NCBI GenBank assembly: GCA_900766135.1
Contig: CAAFUF010000015.1
Coordinates: forward strand, 1 to 64,000
Length of the DNA: 64,000 bases
From: Paenibacillaceae bacterium
GTDB taxonomy: Bacteria; Bacillota; Bacilli; Paenibacillales; Paenibacillaceae
Reading direction: 5' to 3'
Shown here: in pieces, positions 1 to 9,228 of the stretch
How positions within the stretch are numbered: position 1 is the stretch's first letter
How the letters are laid out: each line of letters starts with the position of its first letter
Notes under the pieces: generated by a model
The model's input: only the letters and a program-made list of their open reading frames with translations
Database searches by the model: none
Told to the model about the DNA's origin: nothing
Translations under genes and position numbers: made by a program

Positions 1-146
1 AAAAACGCACTTCGGAAGCATAGGCTTTGCGTTTTGAAAAAACGCACTTCGGAAGCATAGGCTTAGCGTTTTGAAAAAACGCACTTCGGAAGCATAGGCT
101 TAGCGTTTTGAAAAAACGCATCCCGAAAGCCTAAGCTTCAGTGCCG
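1..146. repeat. Tandem array of 37-bp hairpin-forming repeats
   Basis: Three near-identical 37-bp units begin at 6, 43 and 80, with a degenerate fourth at 117. Each unit runs CGCACTTCGGAAGCATAGGC and then TTAGCGTTTTG plus an A-run. The arms AAAACGC and GCGTTTT pair, and AAGC/GCTT pairs inside with loop ATAG, so each unit can form its own stem-loop. The array lies just upstream of the permease gene at 211, probably between it and an upstream co-transcribed transporter gene outside the window. There are no unique spacers, so it is not CRISPR. A role in mRNA stability or intercistronic expression control is inference. Confidence 0.85.
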
Positions 147-210
147 AAAAGCCAACTTTTTGATCACGCATTACACGCACTACTAGTTCTAAGTGAAAGG
201 AACTCATGCG

Positions 211-1047
211 ATGTCACTCAAAAAAATAAAGACAAGCAACCTGATTCTGACCGTTCTCTTCGCCGTTTTATCGATTTTTTTCCTGCTGCCGCTGGTTTGG
301 ATGCTGTCCGCCGCCGTGAAAACGGAACGGGAGGTTTGGACGTTTCCGATCCAATGGATTCCGAAGGAATGGAATCTGGTGAACAATTTTAAAGAGGTAT
401 GGCTGGGCGACGTTTCTTTCGACCTGTTCTATATGAACTCGATCAAGATTGCGGTGATCTCGACGCTGGCCACGGTGATCATCTCATCGATGGCAGGTTA
501 CGCCCTATCCAAGCTGGAGTTTAAGGGCCGGGCCCTCGTGTTCAGCATGATGTTGGCGTTCATGATGATCCCGGAGCAGGCCACGCTCGTCCCGCGTTAT
601 ATTATGATCAAAGAACTCGGGTTGTACGACTCGCATGCCGCCCTGATTCTGATGGGCATGTTTTCGAGTTATTTCGCCTTTCTGCTGCGGCAGTTCATGG
701 CAGGCATCCATAATGATCTGCTGGAAGCGGCCGAGCTCGACGGCGCCGGATTTTTCCGCATCTTCTGGAGTGTGATGCTTCCGCTGAGCCAGCCGATTCT
801 GGCGACAGTGGGGATCATCAAGTTCATTTGGACCTGGAACGATTACCAGGGGCCGCTGATCATGCTGAACTCGACGAAGCTGTATACGATTCCGCTGGGC
901 ATGCAGTTCTTCCAGGAGGAGTTCGGCACGCGCATTTCGGTCATGATGATGGCCTCCGTTGCAGCGATTATTCCGCTGCTGGCGCTGTTCCTTGCGCTGC
1001 AGAAACAGGTCATTGAAGGGATTGCCATCGGCGGGGTCAAAGGATAA
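211..1047 (+). CDS. Carbohydrate ABC transporter permease (MalG/LacG type)
   Basis: Inner-membrane subunit of a binding-protein-dependent sugar importer, 278 residues, the usual size of MalG-type permeases. About six hydrophobic segments are visible, the first at residues 10-30. The EAA loop that contacts the ATPase is clear near residues 178-197 (EAAELDGAGFFRIFW then LPLSQP). The protein ends in the typical family tail GIAIGGVKG. The ATG at 211 is preferred over the in-frame GTG at 193 because AAAGGA lies nine bases before it. The partner permease is presumably upstream of the window, and the binding lipoprotein follows at 1324. The substrate is unknown. The pectinolytic-looking beta-helix gene at 6163 hints at a plant polysaccharide oligomer (inference). 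Confidence 0.93.
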   Translation: MSLKKIKTSNLILTVLFAVLSIFFLLPLVWMLSAAVKTEREVWTFPIQWIPKEWNLVNNFKEVWLGDVSFDLFYMNSIKIAVISTLATVIISSMAGYALSKLEFKGRALVFSMMLAFMMIPEQATLVPRYIMIKELGLYDSHAALILMGMFSSYFAFLLRQFMAGIHNDLLEAAELDGAGFFRIFWSVMLPLSQPILATVGIIKFIWTWNDYQGPLIMLNSTKLYTIPLGMQFFQEEFGTRISVMMMASVAAIIPLLALFLALQKQVIEGIAIGGVKG

Positions 1048-1193
1048 ACGCGGTTTGGATCCCTGCCATTCTTGAATAGGCATTGCCAAAGAAATCCGGG
1101 AAAAACGGCGATCGCAAGAACATTCCCTTCCACACGATTGCCCTAATCTCGTTCGGATTATATAGCGGGGGGAACAGCCAAGGTCAAAAATGT

Positions 1194-1248
1194 CTACGCG
1201 CCTACCGCAAATCTGTACACGGTACGGGCGTAGAGGAGATAGTATAAT
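1194..1248 (+). promoter_or_regulatory. Intercistronic hairpin followed by a -10-like TATAAT
   Basis: An imperfect 13-bp stem (arms 1194-1206 and 1221-1233, two mismatches) lies in the 276-base gap between the permease and the binding protein. TATAAT at 1243-1248 follows closely. No good -35 is visible at 17 bp. The hairpin may stabilise the 5' end of the binding-protein mRNA, or this may be a second promoter. The rest of the gap shows no gene. Confidence 0.4.
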
Positions 1249-1323
1249 AAGCCTGCAGCAACCATTACAGAAGTTGTTCAGAGAGTCAACTTTTGAACGC
1301 GCACTTACAAGGGGGAATTGGTT

Positions 1324-2673
1324 TTGAAGAAAACATCAATTTTGCTGGTCTGTCTGCTTATGCTCCTCTCTATTACCGCGTGCGGAAGCAATAACGGCGG
1401 CAACGGCAATACGTCGGCGGCGAACTCGCCGGGAGCCGCAGAGCAGACCGAGCAGCCGGCAGGCAAGGAGAAGATCAAGTTCTACACCTTCAAATCGAGC
1501 AAGCCGGATGAGCCGATCTACCAGGCCGTGCAAGCGTACAATGAGTCGCAGGACAAGGTGGAAGTGGAGTATGTCTCCCTTGTGCAGAACAGCGACAGCA
1601 CGGACTTCATGAAGAAGCTGGACATTCTGATCGGGAGCGGCGAAGTGGTCGACGTCTTCATGACCGGCAATGAAGAGGAACTGCTCGAACGCGCTTCGCG
1701 CGGAGTCGTGGAACCGCTTAACTCGTTCTTCGAGCAGGAAAACGTAAAGCCGGAAGATGAATACAACAAAGTCGTCAAGCTGGACAGCAACATCTATGGC
1801 TTGCTGACGAGCTCAACGCAATGGTTCACCGTGTTCAACCGCGACCATCTGGAGAAGGCGGGTTTGGAGCTCCCGGAGATGGGATGGACCTGGGATGACT
1901 TCCGCGAATATGCGAAGAAGCTGACGATGGACGGACACTACGGAACCTACTTCCACACTTGGGGAGAGTACGCCAACATTATCGCTTATACCGAGCGTCC
2001 GAATCCGCAGCTCGATGCCGATCTCAATCCGATCTTCGATGATCCGTCCTTCAAGTATTTCTTCGAACTCCGCCGGGCGATGGAACAGGAAGACAAGAGC
2101 GTGGAACCGTATGCGGACGTGCTTGCTTCCAATTACCATGTGCTGCAGCAGTTCTTCGCAGGAAATGCAAGCATGCTGGCCGTACCCAGCTATGCGGTAA
2201 GAGCCGGCCTGAATCTGGAGAAATTCCCGCATGACTTCCAAATGGTCTATGCGCCGATACCGCGTTCCGTGGATTCGAACGACATCGGCATGACCAATAT
2301 TTCCGGAGCCGGCGTGGCGATCGGCGCAAAGTCCGAGCATAAGCAAGCTGCCTACGACTTCATCAGATGGGTAACCAAAGAGGCTTCCAAGTATTCGAAG
2401 GATATCCCTTCCTATAAAGGTGCCAACGGCGAAGCGCTGATCAAGGAATTTTTCAAGGATAATACGGATCTGATCGACACGGAATCATTGGCCAACACCC
2501 TCTTTGATCCGCGCAACAAAATGCCGGATACCTTCAACGTGCCTTACGGTTCCGAGTTGAAGACCATTGTGGAGAATGGCATGTCAAGCTATATGCTGGA
2601 TAATCGCAGCTTCGATGAGGTCAAGGCAGAGATGACCGATGAAGTGAAAAAAGTCGTCGAAGCCAACAAGTAA
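1324..2673 (+). CDS. Extracellular sugar-binding lipoprotein (ABC transporter, family 1)
   Basis: Substrate-binding subunit of the sugar importer, 449 residues, anchored outside the membrane. The N-terminus MKKTSILLVCLLMLLSITAC is a lipoprotein signal ending in a lipobox cysteine at residue 20, followed by a Gly/Asn/Ala-rich linker. The body shows family features of bacterial SBP_bac_1 proteins, such as LDILIGSGEVVDVFMTGN and a repeated Trp/Phe-rich region. The TTG at 1324 is chosen because AAGGGGG sits eight bases upstream. The TTG at 1318 would be too close. It follows a MalG-type permease and precedes a YesM/YesN-like pair, the standard layout of Paenibacillus regulated sugar transporters. 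Confidence 0.92.
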   Translation: MKKTSILLVCLLMLLSITACGSNNGGNGNTSAANSPGAAEQTEQPAGKEKIKFYTFKSSKPDEPIYQAVQAYNESQDKVEVEYVSLVQNSDSTDFMKKLDILIGSGEVVDVFMTGNEEELLERASRGVVEPLNSFFEQENVKPEDEYNKVVKLDSNIYGLLTSSTQWFTVFNRDHLEKAGLELPEMGWTWDDFREYAKKLTMDGHYGTYFHTWGEYANIIAYTERPNPQLDADLNPIFDDPSFKYFFELRRAMEQEDKSVEPYADVLASNYHVLQQFFAGNASMLAVPSYAVRAGLNLEKFPHDFQMVYAPIPRSVDSNDIGMTNISGAGVAIGAKSEHKQAAYDFIRWVTKEASKYSKDIPSYKGANGEALIKEFFKDNTDLIDTESLANTLFDPRNKMPDTFNVPYGSELKTIVENGMSSYMLDNRSFDEVKAEMTDEVKKVVEANK

Positions 2674-2774
2674 ACGACCTCTAGAAGATAATACCAGGTA
2701 ATGGGCGGCGGTAAGGGATTATAATGAAAATACAATTATAATTACGGATACTTCAGGACAAGGATGATTTCATC

Positions 2775-4526
2775 ATGGAATGGTTGAGAAGATTTTCTTT
2801 CCATCGCAAACTGCAAGCTTCGTTCCTGATCCTCATTCTGTTTCCTTTTATCGCCGTAACCTTCTGGTCGTATTCCTCCGTGAAGCAGAACGTAAGCGAT
2901 AAACTGGTGCGTTCCAACGAGGAGACGCTTACGGTCATTGCGAATCAGATCGGGAAGACGATCGATAGCATCTCCTTTGCTTCGGTCTATTTCTCACAGA
3001 CTTACAATCCGGACATTCTGGAAAGCTTTCGGCATCTGAAGGATGCTGAAAGCTTTACCAATTTCGAGATGTACGACGCTTACTCCAGGCTGAAGTCTAT
3101 GGCCGATATATTGTTGGTGCAGTCGGCGGACGCCAACCTGAAAATGACCATCGTCAACAAGCGGAACCGGATTATTATGGGAGACGGTTCCACTCCGGTG
3201 TTCTCGGGGCTTTCGGAGCAGTTTCTGCGGGAAAGCGGCAGGCTTGACGAGAACGAAACGACAACGCTGCAGTGGTTTCCCTCCGGCGAGGCTTATTCCG
3301 CCCCCGATTCCTACTATGCCGTACGTTTCATCATCGACCCGCGCAACCACGAGAAGTTGGCTACGCTGTTCATCGGGATTCCGAAATCGTATTTTCACAG
3401 CCTGCTGGAGACCGGCAACCCCGACATCTTTTTCTTGCTGAGCGACCGGTCGGGCCAGATTATCGCCGTAAAAGGTAAGAACGAAGCTGCGGCTTCCGGC
3501 GACATGCTGGTAAGCAGAGTCTCGATTCCGAAGACCGGCTGGGTGCTCTCCGGCGAGATGCCCCGGGGATTCATCGACAGCCAAATCAACCGGGAATTTT
3601 TGGTAACGCTTTCAGTCGTTGGCTTGTTTTTTCTGGCGTTCTTGATCCTGTCCATGCTCTGGGCGGGGCACATCAATAGGCCGATCGGCCTGCTCCGTTC
3701 CAGCGTCAAGCAGTACGTCGGCGGGAAGCGGGATGTCCGAATTCCGGTGAAGGGCAAAGACGAGGTCGCCGTTCTTTCCGCCGCGTTCAACCAGATGCTG
3801 GACGATATCAACGGGCTCTTGCATCAGGTGGAGGGCGAACAGGAGGAGAAGCGGTTGCTGGAGCTGCAGGCGCTGGCCGCGCAGATTCGGCCGCATTTTC
3901 TGCTCAATACGCTGAATTCGATCAAGGTCAGCTTGCTGCTGGCCGGAGATGAGCCGCATGGCGGCATGATCGATGCGCTGATGAAGCTGCTTCGCGCGTA
4001 TGTCCATGTCGACGAGCCGCTCAAGCTGGCCGAGGAATGCAAGGTGCTGGGAAGCTATGTTCAAGTCATGCAAATCCGCAACCGATTGAATATTGACTTC
4101 AGTTATGAGCTGGGAGAGGGGACGGAGTCGATCGAACTGCCGAGGCTGCTGCTGCAGCCGATCGTGGAGAATGCAATCTATCACGGCTTTTCCTCGCGGC
4201 CGGCAGACCCGGCTATCGAGCTGCGCGCGTCGCTGCATCACCAGAAGCTTGAGATTGCCATCAACGACAACGGCAGGGGCATGACGGAAGACGCGATTGT
4301 GAGGCTGAACCGGCGGCTGCTCGGAATGGAGGACGAAACTCCGCGGCAGCAGGATAAAGGCGTGGGCCTCATTAACACGGCGCGGCGGCTGCAGGTGCTG
4401 TTCGGATACCAGGCCCGTCTGACCGCAGCGGCCCGCGAGGGTGGCGGCATGAGTTTCACCCTATTCATTCCGATAGCAAGCGGCAAGGAGGCGGTAATTC
4501 ATGATGACGATAATGCTGATCGATGA
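2775..4526 (+). CDS. YesM-like membrane sensor histidine kinase
   Basis: Sensor of a two-component system, 583 residues. Residues 12-32 form the first membrane helix. An extracellular sensor domain of about 240 residues follows, then a second helix near 277-297 and a HAMP linker (about 299-350). The His_kinase region has the phosphoacceptor in RPHFLLNTLNSIK (His374), an N-box around NAIYHGF and a G-box DNGRGM. This is the LytS/YesM subtype rather than the HisKA subtype. Its end overlaps the regulator gene by 26 bases, so the two are translationally coupled. It probably senses the extracellular sugar or a loaded binding protein and controls this transporter locus (inference). Confidence 0.93.
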   Translation: MEWLRRFSFHRKLQASFLILILFPFIAVTFWSYSSVKQNVSDKLVRSNEETLTVIANQIGKTIDSISFASVYFSQTYNPDILESFRHLKDAESFTNFEMYDAYSRLKSMADILLVQSADANLKMTIVNKRNRIIMGDGSTPVFSGLSEQFLRESGRLDENETTTLQWFPSGEAYSAPDSYYAVRFIIDPRNHEKLATLFIGIPKSYFHSLLETGNPDIFFLLSDRSGQIIAVKGKNEAAASGDMLVSRVSIPKTGWVLSGEMPRGFIDSQINREFLVTLSVVGLFFLAFLILSMLWAGHINRPIGLLRSSVKQYVGGKRDVRIPVKGKDEVAVLSAAFNQMLDDINGLLHQVEGEQEEKRLLELQALAAQIRPHFLLNTLNSIKVSLLLAGDEPHGGMIDALMKLLRAYVHVDEPLKLAEECKVLGSYVQVMQIRNRLNIDFSYELGEGTESIELPRLLLQPIVENAIYHGFSSRPADPAIELRASLHHQKLEIAINDNGRGMTEDAIVRLNRRLLGMEDETPRQQDKGVGLINTARRLQVLFGYQARLTAAAREGGGMSFTLFIPIASGKEAVIHDDDNADR

Positions 4527-6114
4527 CGATGTTCCGATGCTGGAGTATGTGGCGCATTTGCTCGGTTCGCTTGATTTGGAGCTGGAGCTTGTCGCTTCGG
4601 CTTCCGGCAGCGGTCAGGCGCTGGAGGACTTCCATACGACGCTGCCTGATGTCGTGGTCATCGATATCGGGCTGCCGGGAATGGATGGGCTTGAACTGGC
4701 CGAGGCGTTTCGGATCACCAAACCGGAGGTCCGGCTCATCTTCCTGACCTGTTATGAGGATTTCCAATATTCCAAGCGGGCGTTCCAACTCGAAGCCGAC
4801 GATTATCTGATCAAGGATGAACTATCGCCCGAGCAGCTTAAGCTTAGTTTGGGCAAGGCGATAAGCCGCTACCGCACTCGGGAGGAACTGCTGGAGCGTT
4901 ATTCGTTCCGGCAGGCGATCGAACGCAATAAAGAGGTGCTGCGGCAGAGCTTCCTGAAACAATTGCTGTCTCCGGGCAGCGATGCCGCCCAGACGCTCTT
5001 ACTGGGCGAACGTCTGGGCATCTCCTGGAAGCTTCCCTATTTCCGCCAAGGCTTCTTCCATATCGACGCCGCTTCCTTGACCGAACGCTACAGCTACGGG
5101 GATGTGCCGCTGATTCAATTTGCCGTCAACAATATTGCCATGGAATTATCCGCGGGGACGGCGGCGATTACGCCGATTCTGACCGAGGATATGGGGATCT
5201 ATCTCATTTGGAATGTGACCGAACCGGATGCTTCGTATCAGCCTATGATTGATTTTATGGAGTCGGTCCGGGAAAAAGCGGAGCTCTATTTGAAGATTAA
5301 GGTGCGGGGGTTCTATTCGGCGCGGACCGTGTTGCTGCAGCAATTCGATACCGTGTATAAATCGCTGAGCGAATACCGGGATGACCGCTTCTATGATATC
5401 TACCCTGAGGTTAAAGCGGTTACCGCCGTGGAGCCCCGGACCGCTTTCCGGCAAACGACGGAACGGAGATGGGATAAGGAACGGGCGATGTTGTCGATGG
5501 CGCTCGAGGAGGGGAATGCCTCGTGGATCGATTTGGCGGTCAATTCGTGGACCCAGCATATCGCCTCCGAGCGGCTGCTGCCCCGGCTGGTGAAGGAAAT
5601 TTTCGGCAATTTTGTTCGCCAGATGGGGTTTGAATCGAGCGGGGTTACCGAGAGTGGCTTTTTCGCCTGTCTCGAGCAGGCCATACACCTGGATGAAGTC
5701 GCTCGCTTGACCAAGCGGGAGCTGCGGAATCTGTGGAGACAGCATACGCTGGCGCCGGTTCCCGCACAGGGGAAGGATATCCGTCTGCAGGCGATCGACC
5801 GTTTTCTCGATGAGCATGTCGACCGGATGATTACTTCCGTGGATATGGCCGAGCATTTGCATTTAAATGCCAGCTATTTCTCTAGATATTTCAAAAAGCT
5901 GGCGGGCGTTAATTTCACCGATTACGTCAACCAATACAAAATTAATATGGCGATTACGATGCTGGGCCGGCAGAACGAAACGGTCGAAAATGTGGCGTAT
6001 ACCCTCGGCTTTTCCGATCGGGCGTATTTCTCCAAAGTCTTCAAGAAATACAGCGGCAAGAACCCCAGCGAATGCAAAAACCAGATTGCTGCCTGCGGCG
6101 AAACGGAGGAATAA
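4501..6114 (+). CDS. YesN-like response regulator with AraC DNA-binding domain
   Basis: Cytoplasmic transcription regulator paired with the kinase upstream, 537 residues. The receiver domain (about 3-120) has the acidic DDD at 8-10 and phosphoacceptor Asp55 in VIDIGLPGMDG. A long middle region of about 270 residues follows, as in YesN relatives. The last 100 residues are a two-helix-turn-helix AraC domain with the hallmark segment ENVAYTLGFSDRAYFSKVFKKYSGKNPSE. The ATG at 4501 follows GGAGG. It likely activates the transporter and the beta-helix gene downstream. Confidence 0.94.
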   Translation: MMTIMLIDDDVPMLEYVAHLLGSLDLELELVASASGSGQALEDFHTTLPDVVVIDIGLPGMDGLELAEAFRITKPEVRLIFLTCYEDFQYSKRAFQLEADDYLIKDELSPEQLKLSLGKAISRYRTREELLERYSFRQAIERNKEVLRQSFLKQLLSPGSDAAQTLLLGERLGISWKLPYFRQGFFHIDAASLTERYSYGDVPLIQFAVNNIAMELSAGTAAITPILTEDMGIYLIWNVTEPDASYQPMIDFMESVREKAELYLKIKVRGFYSARTVLLQQFDTVYKSLSEYRDDRFYDIYPEVKAVTAVEPRTAFRQTTERRWDKERAMLSMALEEGNASWIDLAVNSWTQHIASERLLPRLVKEIFGNFVRQMGFESSGVTESGFFACLEQAIHLDEVARLTKRELRNLWRQHTLAPVPAQGKDIRLQAIDRFLDEHVDRMITSVDMAEHLHLNASYFSRYFKKLAGVNFTDYVNQYKINMAITMLGRQNETVENVAYTLGFSDRAYFSKVFKKYSGKNPSECKNQIAACGETEE

Positions 6115-6162
6115 AGCCGAAGTTTGCAAACGAACAGGCCATCGGATCAAGGAGTGATATAA

Positions 6163-8253
6163 ATGAAGGGAAGAAGCAAAGCGATCATGCCCCTGCTCAT
6201 TCTCGTCAGCCTTCTGCTGACGAGTCTGGTGTCAGGCGCAGCAAGCCCGGATGTTGAGGCTGCGGGCACCACCTATTATGTGGATTCCGAGTTGGGTAAT
6301 GACAGCGCGGCCGGAACGAGTGAAGCATCGGCATGGAAGACGTTGACCAAGGTGAACACGGTGACCTTTAATTCCGGCGACCGCATTTTACTTAAGGCCG
6401 GAGGCGTGTGGAGCAATCAGTACCTGGACCTGAAGGGCTCGGGTACCGAAGGAAGCCCGATTGTAGTTGATCGTTATGGAAGCGGTTCCAAACCGCTGAT
6501 CCATTTCGGAAACACGAGTGTCGGCGGGGAAGGGTTTGGTGTACGGCTGCGCAATGTGTCTTTTTGGGAAATCAACAACCTGGAGATTACAAGCGGTGAA
6601 CAACCGACCGACATGAGACGCCACGGCGTCCTTGTGGCGGGTGAAGGTACTGGCGCCGGAAACTTCAAGCATATCCATATCAAGAATCTCGACATCCACG
6701 ATATTTTTGGTACGGACCGCCGTTCGGGCGGCATCAATTTCCATGCCAGAGGCACGAATACAGCCGTCGAGAGCACATGGGACGGTATCCTGATCGAGAA
6801 CAACACGATCGTCAATGTCGCGGATACGGGCATCCAGACGATGACGGACGCGTTCTCCAACAGCGCCTGGACGCATAAGTTCGACGCCTTCAGGAACGTC
6901 GTGATCCGCGGCAACTATGTGGAGAAAATCCATCGGGACGGCATTCTGGTCCGGGCCGGCGTATCCCCGCTCATTGAGTACAATACAACCAGTGCGATCG
7001 GCAATGCGTGCGATGTGGACGCCGGCATCGTGAGCTATCTCGACCCTATCGCGGTGGTGGCGGCGCAGTGGGCTTACTATACGACGGGAGCGGTGTTCCA
7101 GTACAATGAGGCTTTCGACACCCGCAAGCTGGAAGGCGACGGTCAACCTTGGGATTTTGACGTTCAGGTAAAAGAAAGCGTTTATCAATACAATTACAGC
7201 CACAACAATCAGGGCGGTACCCTGCTCGTTATGAACGAGACGGACGAGAACATTTTCCGCTACAACATCAGCCAGAATGACCTTGACGGAAACGGTGTGT
7301 TTAACCTGATTAGCGGCGGCGGCAACTTATACGTCTACAACAATGTCATTTATCGCTCCGGTACGCAGAACCGAGCTCTGACTCATGCCAGCAATACCGG
7401 AATGGCCTACTACAAAAATAATATATTCTACAACGGGGCAAGCGGCCAATATACCAACAGCCCGAGGATGACCTACGATCATAACAGCTTCTACGGACTG
7501 AATTCCAGCGTTCCCAACGACCCGTACAAAATCGTCGGCGATCCGAAGTTCGTCAGTCCGAATACCGCAACGGGCCGTGCCGCGGCGGACGGCTACAAGT
7601 TGATGGCAACTTCTCCGCTGATTAATGCGGGTATTCCGGTTGCCGAAAACGGCGGGAAGGATTTCTTCGGCAACCCGCTGTATAACGGCGCGCCGGATAT
7701 CGGGGCGTTCGAGTATCAAGGCACGGTTCCGCAGCCGGTCATGATCTTCTCCGATGACTTTGAGGACAATGATTTCAGCCATTGGACGGTCTCCGGCGGT
7801 GTATGGAGTCTGGTAACGGACGGCAGTCTGGCGCTGTCGCAAAATACGCCCTCCGGCGAAGCGCTGGCTTATGCCGGGGATGCGTCCTGGACCGACTATT
7901 CGTATTCCGCCCGGGTCAAGCTGCTCACGGCTACCGGCAACGCGGGGCTGGTGTTCCGTTACGCGGATCATTCCAATTATTATACGCTGCGTTTGAACGA
8001 CAGCGGGGACAAGGTCGAGTTATACAAGAAAAGCGGCGGCACCATGACGCTGGTCAGCAGTGCAAGCTATGCTGTCACCCCGGGCCAATGGGCGGCGATG
8101 AAGGTGACGGTCAGCGGCAATGCGATTACCGGCTTCGTCGATGGCGTTCAACTTCTTCAGTGGACCGATCCATCGCCTTTGCCTGCCGGCAAAATCGGAA
8201 TCCGCATGCATACCAGCGCGGCCCGGATGGACGATGTGAAGGTTGAGCAATAA
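6163..8253 (+). CDS. Secreted right-handed parallel beta-helix protein with C-terminal LamG/CBM66-like domain
   Basis: Predicted secreted polysaccharide-active protein of 696 residues. A signal peptide occupies about 1-32, with cleavage plausible near VEAAG. Residues 33-515 begin TYYVDSELGNDSAAGTSEAS and carry repeating Asn/Ile/Val-rich coils such as IHIKNLDIHDI and ILIENNTIVNV. This is the pattern of DUF1565/beta-helix lyases and glycosidases. Residues from about 530 (SDDFEDNDFSHWTVSGGVW) to the end form a jelly-roll domain like those annotated as CBM66 or 3-keto-disaccharide hydrolase-like. ATG 6163 follows AAGGAGTGAT. The catalytic class cannot be told by eye; a pectate or glycan lyase is one option. 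It lies directly after the regulator and probably in the same operon. Confidence 0.85.
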   Translation: MKGRSKAIMPLLILVSLLLTSLVSGAASPDVEAAGTTYYVDSELGNDSAAGTSEASAWKTLTKVNTVTFNSGDRILLKAGGVWSNQYLDLKGSGTEGSPIVVDRYGSGSKPLIHFGNTSVGGEGFGVRLRNVSFWEINNLEITSGEQPTDMRRHGVLVAGEGTGAGNFKHIHIKNLDIHDIFGTDRRSGGINFHARGTNTAVESTWDGILIENNTIVNVADTGIQTMTDAFSNSAWTHKFDAFRNVVIRGNYVEKIHRDGILVRAGVSPLIEYNTTSAIGNACDVDAGIVSYLDPIAVVAAQWAYYTTGAVFQYNEAFDTRKLEGDGQPWDFDVQVKESVYQYNYSHNNQGGTLLVMNETDENIFRYNISQNDLDGNGVFNLISGGGNLYVYNNVIYRSGTQNRALTHASNTGMAYYKNNIFYNGASGQYTNSPRMTYDHNSFYGLNSSVPNDPYKIVGDPKFVSPNTATGRAAADGYKLMATSPLINAGIPVAENGGKDFFGNPLYNGAPDIGAFEYQGTVPQPVMIFSDDFEDNDFSHWTVSGGVWSLVTDGSLALSQNTPSGEALAYAGDASWTDYSYSARVKLLTATGNAGLVFRYADHSNYYTLRLNDSGDKVELYKKSGGTMTLVSSASYAVTPGQWAAMKVTVSGNAITGFVDGVQLLQWTDPSPLPAGKIGIRMHTSAARMDDVKVEQ

Positions 8254-8290
8254 TCGCTAGAATTATCATGCACAAGGAGGGGGAGGGGCG

Positions 8291-9073
8291 ATGATTCAGG
8301 CCGATCGCGGAAAGACCTATCTGTTTCTAGGAGGCGGTCTAATCGTTCTGCTGGCTTTCGCGCTGCTTGTTTCGCGATGGTTCGGACAGCCGCCCGCTTC
8401 CGCTTCGCTTGGGGTTGCGGCACAGCCGCAAACTCAGGATGAGCATGCGGTGGTGGCGACGGTGGACGGTACCCCCGTGACGATGAAAGAGTTCAAGGCT
8501 CGCCTGCCGGAGCTTCGCGCGGACATCATGACTTATTACCAGCAGACATACGGCTGTGATCCGGGCAATGCGCACTTCTGGAGCGAACCCTGCGGAGGTG
8601 AATTGCCGCTTGTTCGGCTGAAGGAAGCGACACTTCGCCTATTGGTGGAGGATCGAGTTCGTGAGCTGGCGGCAAACAAGGCTGGGTTGCCTGTGGCAGT
8701 GGGTTATGACGCTTTTCTCAGGGAGTGGGAAGCGGAGAACCGGAACCGTGCCGAGCGGCTGGCCGCCGGCCAAGTGATCTACGGTCCCCGCGAGTACAGC
8801 GAATCGGCCTATTACCGGTATGTCGTTTCCGGCACCATTCTCGGCCTGAAGCAGTGGCTGGCGAAGCATGACGGCCCGCCAACGGAGGAGCAACTGAGGC
8901 AGGAATATGCCGACAGCCTAGCCGGCCAGCCTCGTCCGCCGGCCTATGAAACGATCCGGGACGCCTTGGTTCAGCAGTGGAGCGAGAAGCGCTACGAGAG
9001 CTGGTTTAAAGCGCAGCTGAAGCAGGCTAGGGTAAAGGTGAATCGGCAGGTTTTTGAGAGAATAACGCTGTGA
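8291..9073 (+). CDS. PrsA/SurA-like membrane-anchored foldase-type protein without PPIase domain
   Basis: 260 residues with one N-terminal membrane helix at about 11-31, then an extracytoplasmic part. Residues around 55-130 (VVATVDGTPVTMKEFKARLPELR) resemble the SurA N-terminal chaperone domain of PrsA-like peptidyl-prolyl isomerases. No parvulin domain is visible, so catalysis is unlikely. A Cys pair (in YGCDPGN and SEPCGGE) could form a disulphide. RBS AAGGAGGGGGAGGGGCG precedes the ATG. It is 37 bases after the beta-helix gene, so it may help that secreted protein fold (inference). A strong terminator follows. Confidence 0.72.
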   Translation: MIQADRGKTYLFLGGGLIVLLAFALLVSRWFGQPPASASLGVAAQPQTQDEHAVVATVDGTPVTMKEFKARLPELRADIMTYYQQTYGCDPGNAHFWSEPCGGELPLVRLKEATLRLLVEDRVRELAANKAGLPVAVGYDAFLREWEAENRNRAERLAAGQVIYGPREYSESAYYRYVVSGTILGLKQWLAKHDGPPTEEQLRQEYADSLAGQPRPPAYETIRDALVQQWSEKRYESWFKAQLKQARVKVNRQVFERITL

Positions 9074-9101
9074 TCGATAGGGAGGGGCTCATCACCGAAG
9101 C

Positions 9102-9143
9102 AAAGCTCTTGATTTGCCTTAACGGGGGATCAAGAGCTTTTTG
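9102..9143 (+). terminator. Rho-independent terminator
   Basis: The arms AAAGCTCTTGAT and ATCAAGAGCTTT pair around a loop of about 15 bases and are followed by TTTT. It closes the operon ending at 9073. Its stem belongs to the AGCTCTTGA family also seen near 15775, 44338 and 60414. Confidence 0.88.
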
Positions 9144-9175
9144 CTTTTGTTATGGCAGATCTGCGATAGACCTCG

Positions 9176-9204
9176 TTGACAGAAGCCAAAGGATGGAATA
9201 AAAT
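9176..9204 (+). promoter_or_regulatory. Sigma-A type promoter of the esterase-LacI operon
   Basis: TTGACA at 9176-9181, a 17-base spacer and TAAAAT at 9199-9204. Only one base departs from the consensus of both boxes. Transcription would start near 9211, right at the operator described next. Confidence 0.88.
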
Positions 9205-9210
9205 CAACTT

Positions 9211-9228
9211 AACTTAAACGTATAAGTT
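9211..9228. promoter_or_regulatory. LacI-family operator, with adjoining 14-bp direct repeat
   Basis: AACTTAAACGTATAAGTT is an 18-bp palindrome with a central CG and only one mismatched pair, the classic LacI operator shape. It overlaps the predicted transcription start. The right part is reused in a direct repeat, CGTATAAGTTATTG at 9219-9232 and 9233-9246. The regulator is probably the LacI protein at 10627 in the same operon, giving autoregulation (inference). Confidence 0.78.

Noticed and set aside
1..146. CRISPR array
   Set aside because: The 37-bp units are directly adjacent with no unique spacers and no cas genes are present.
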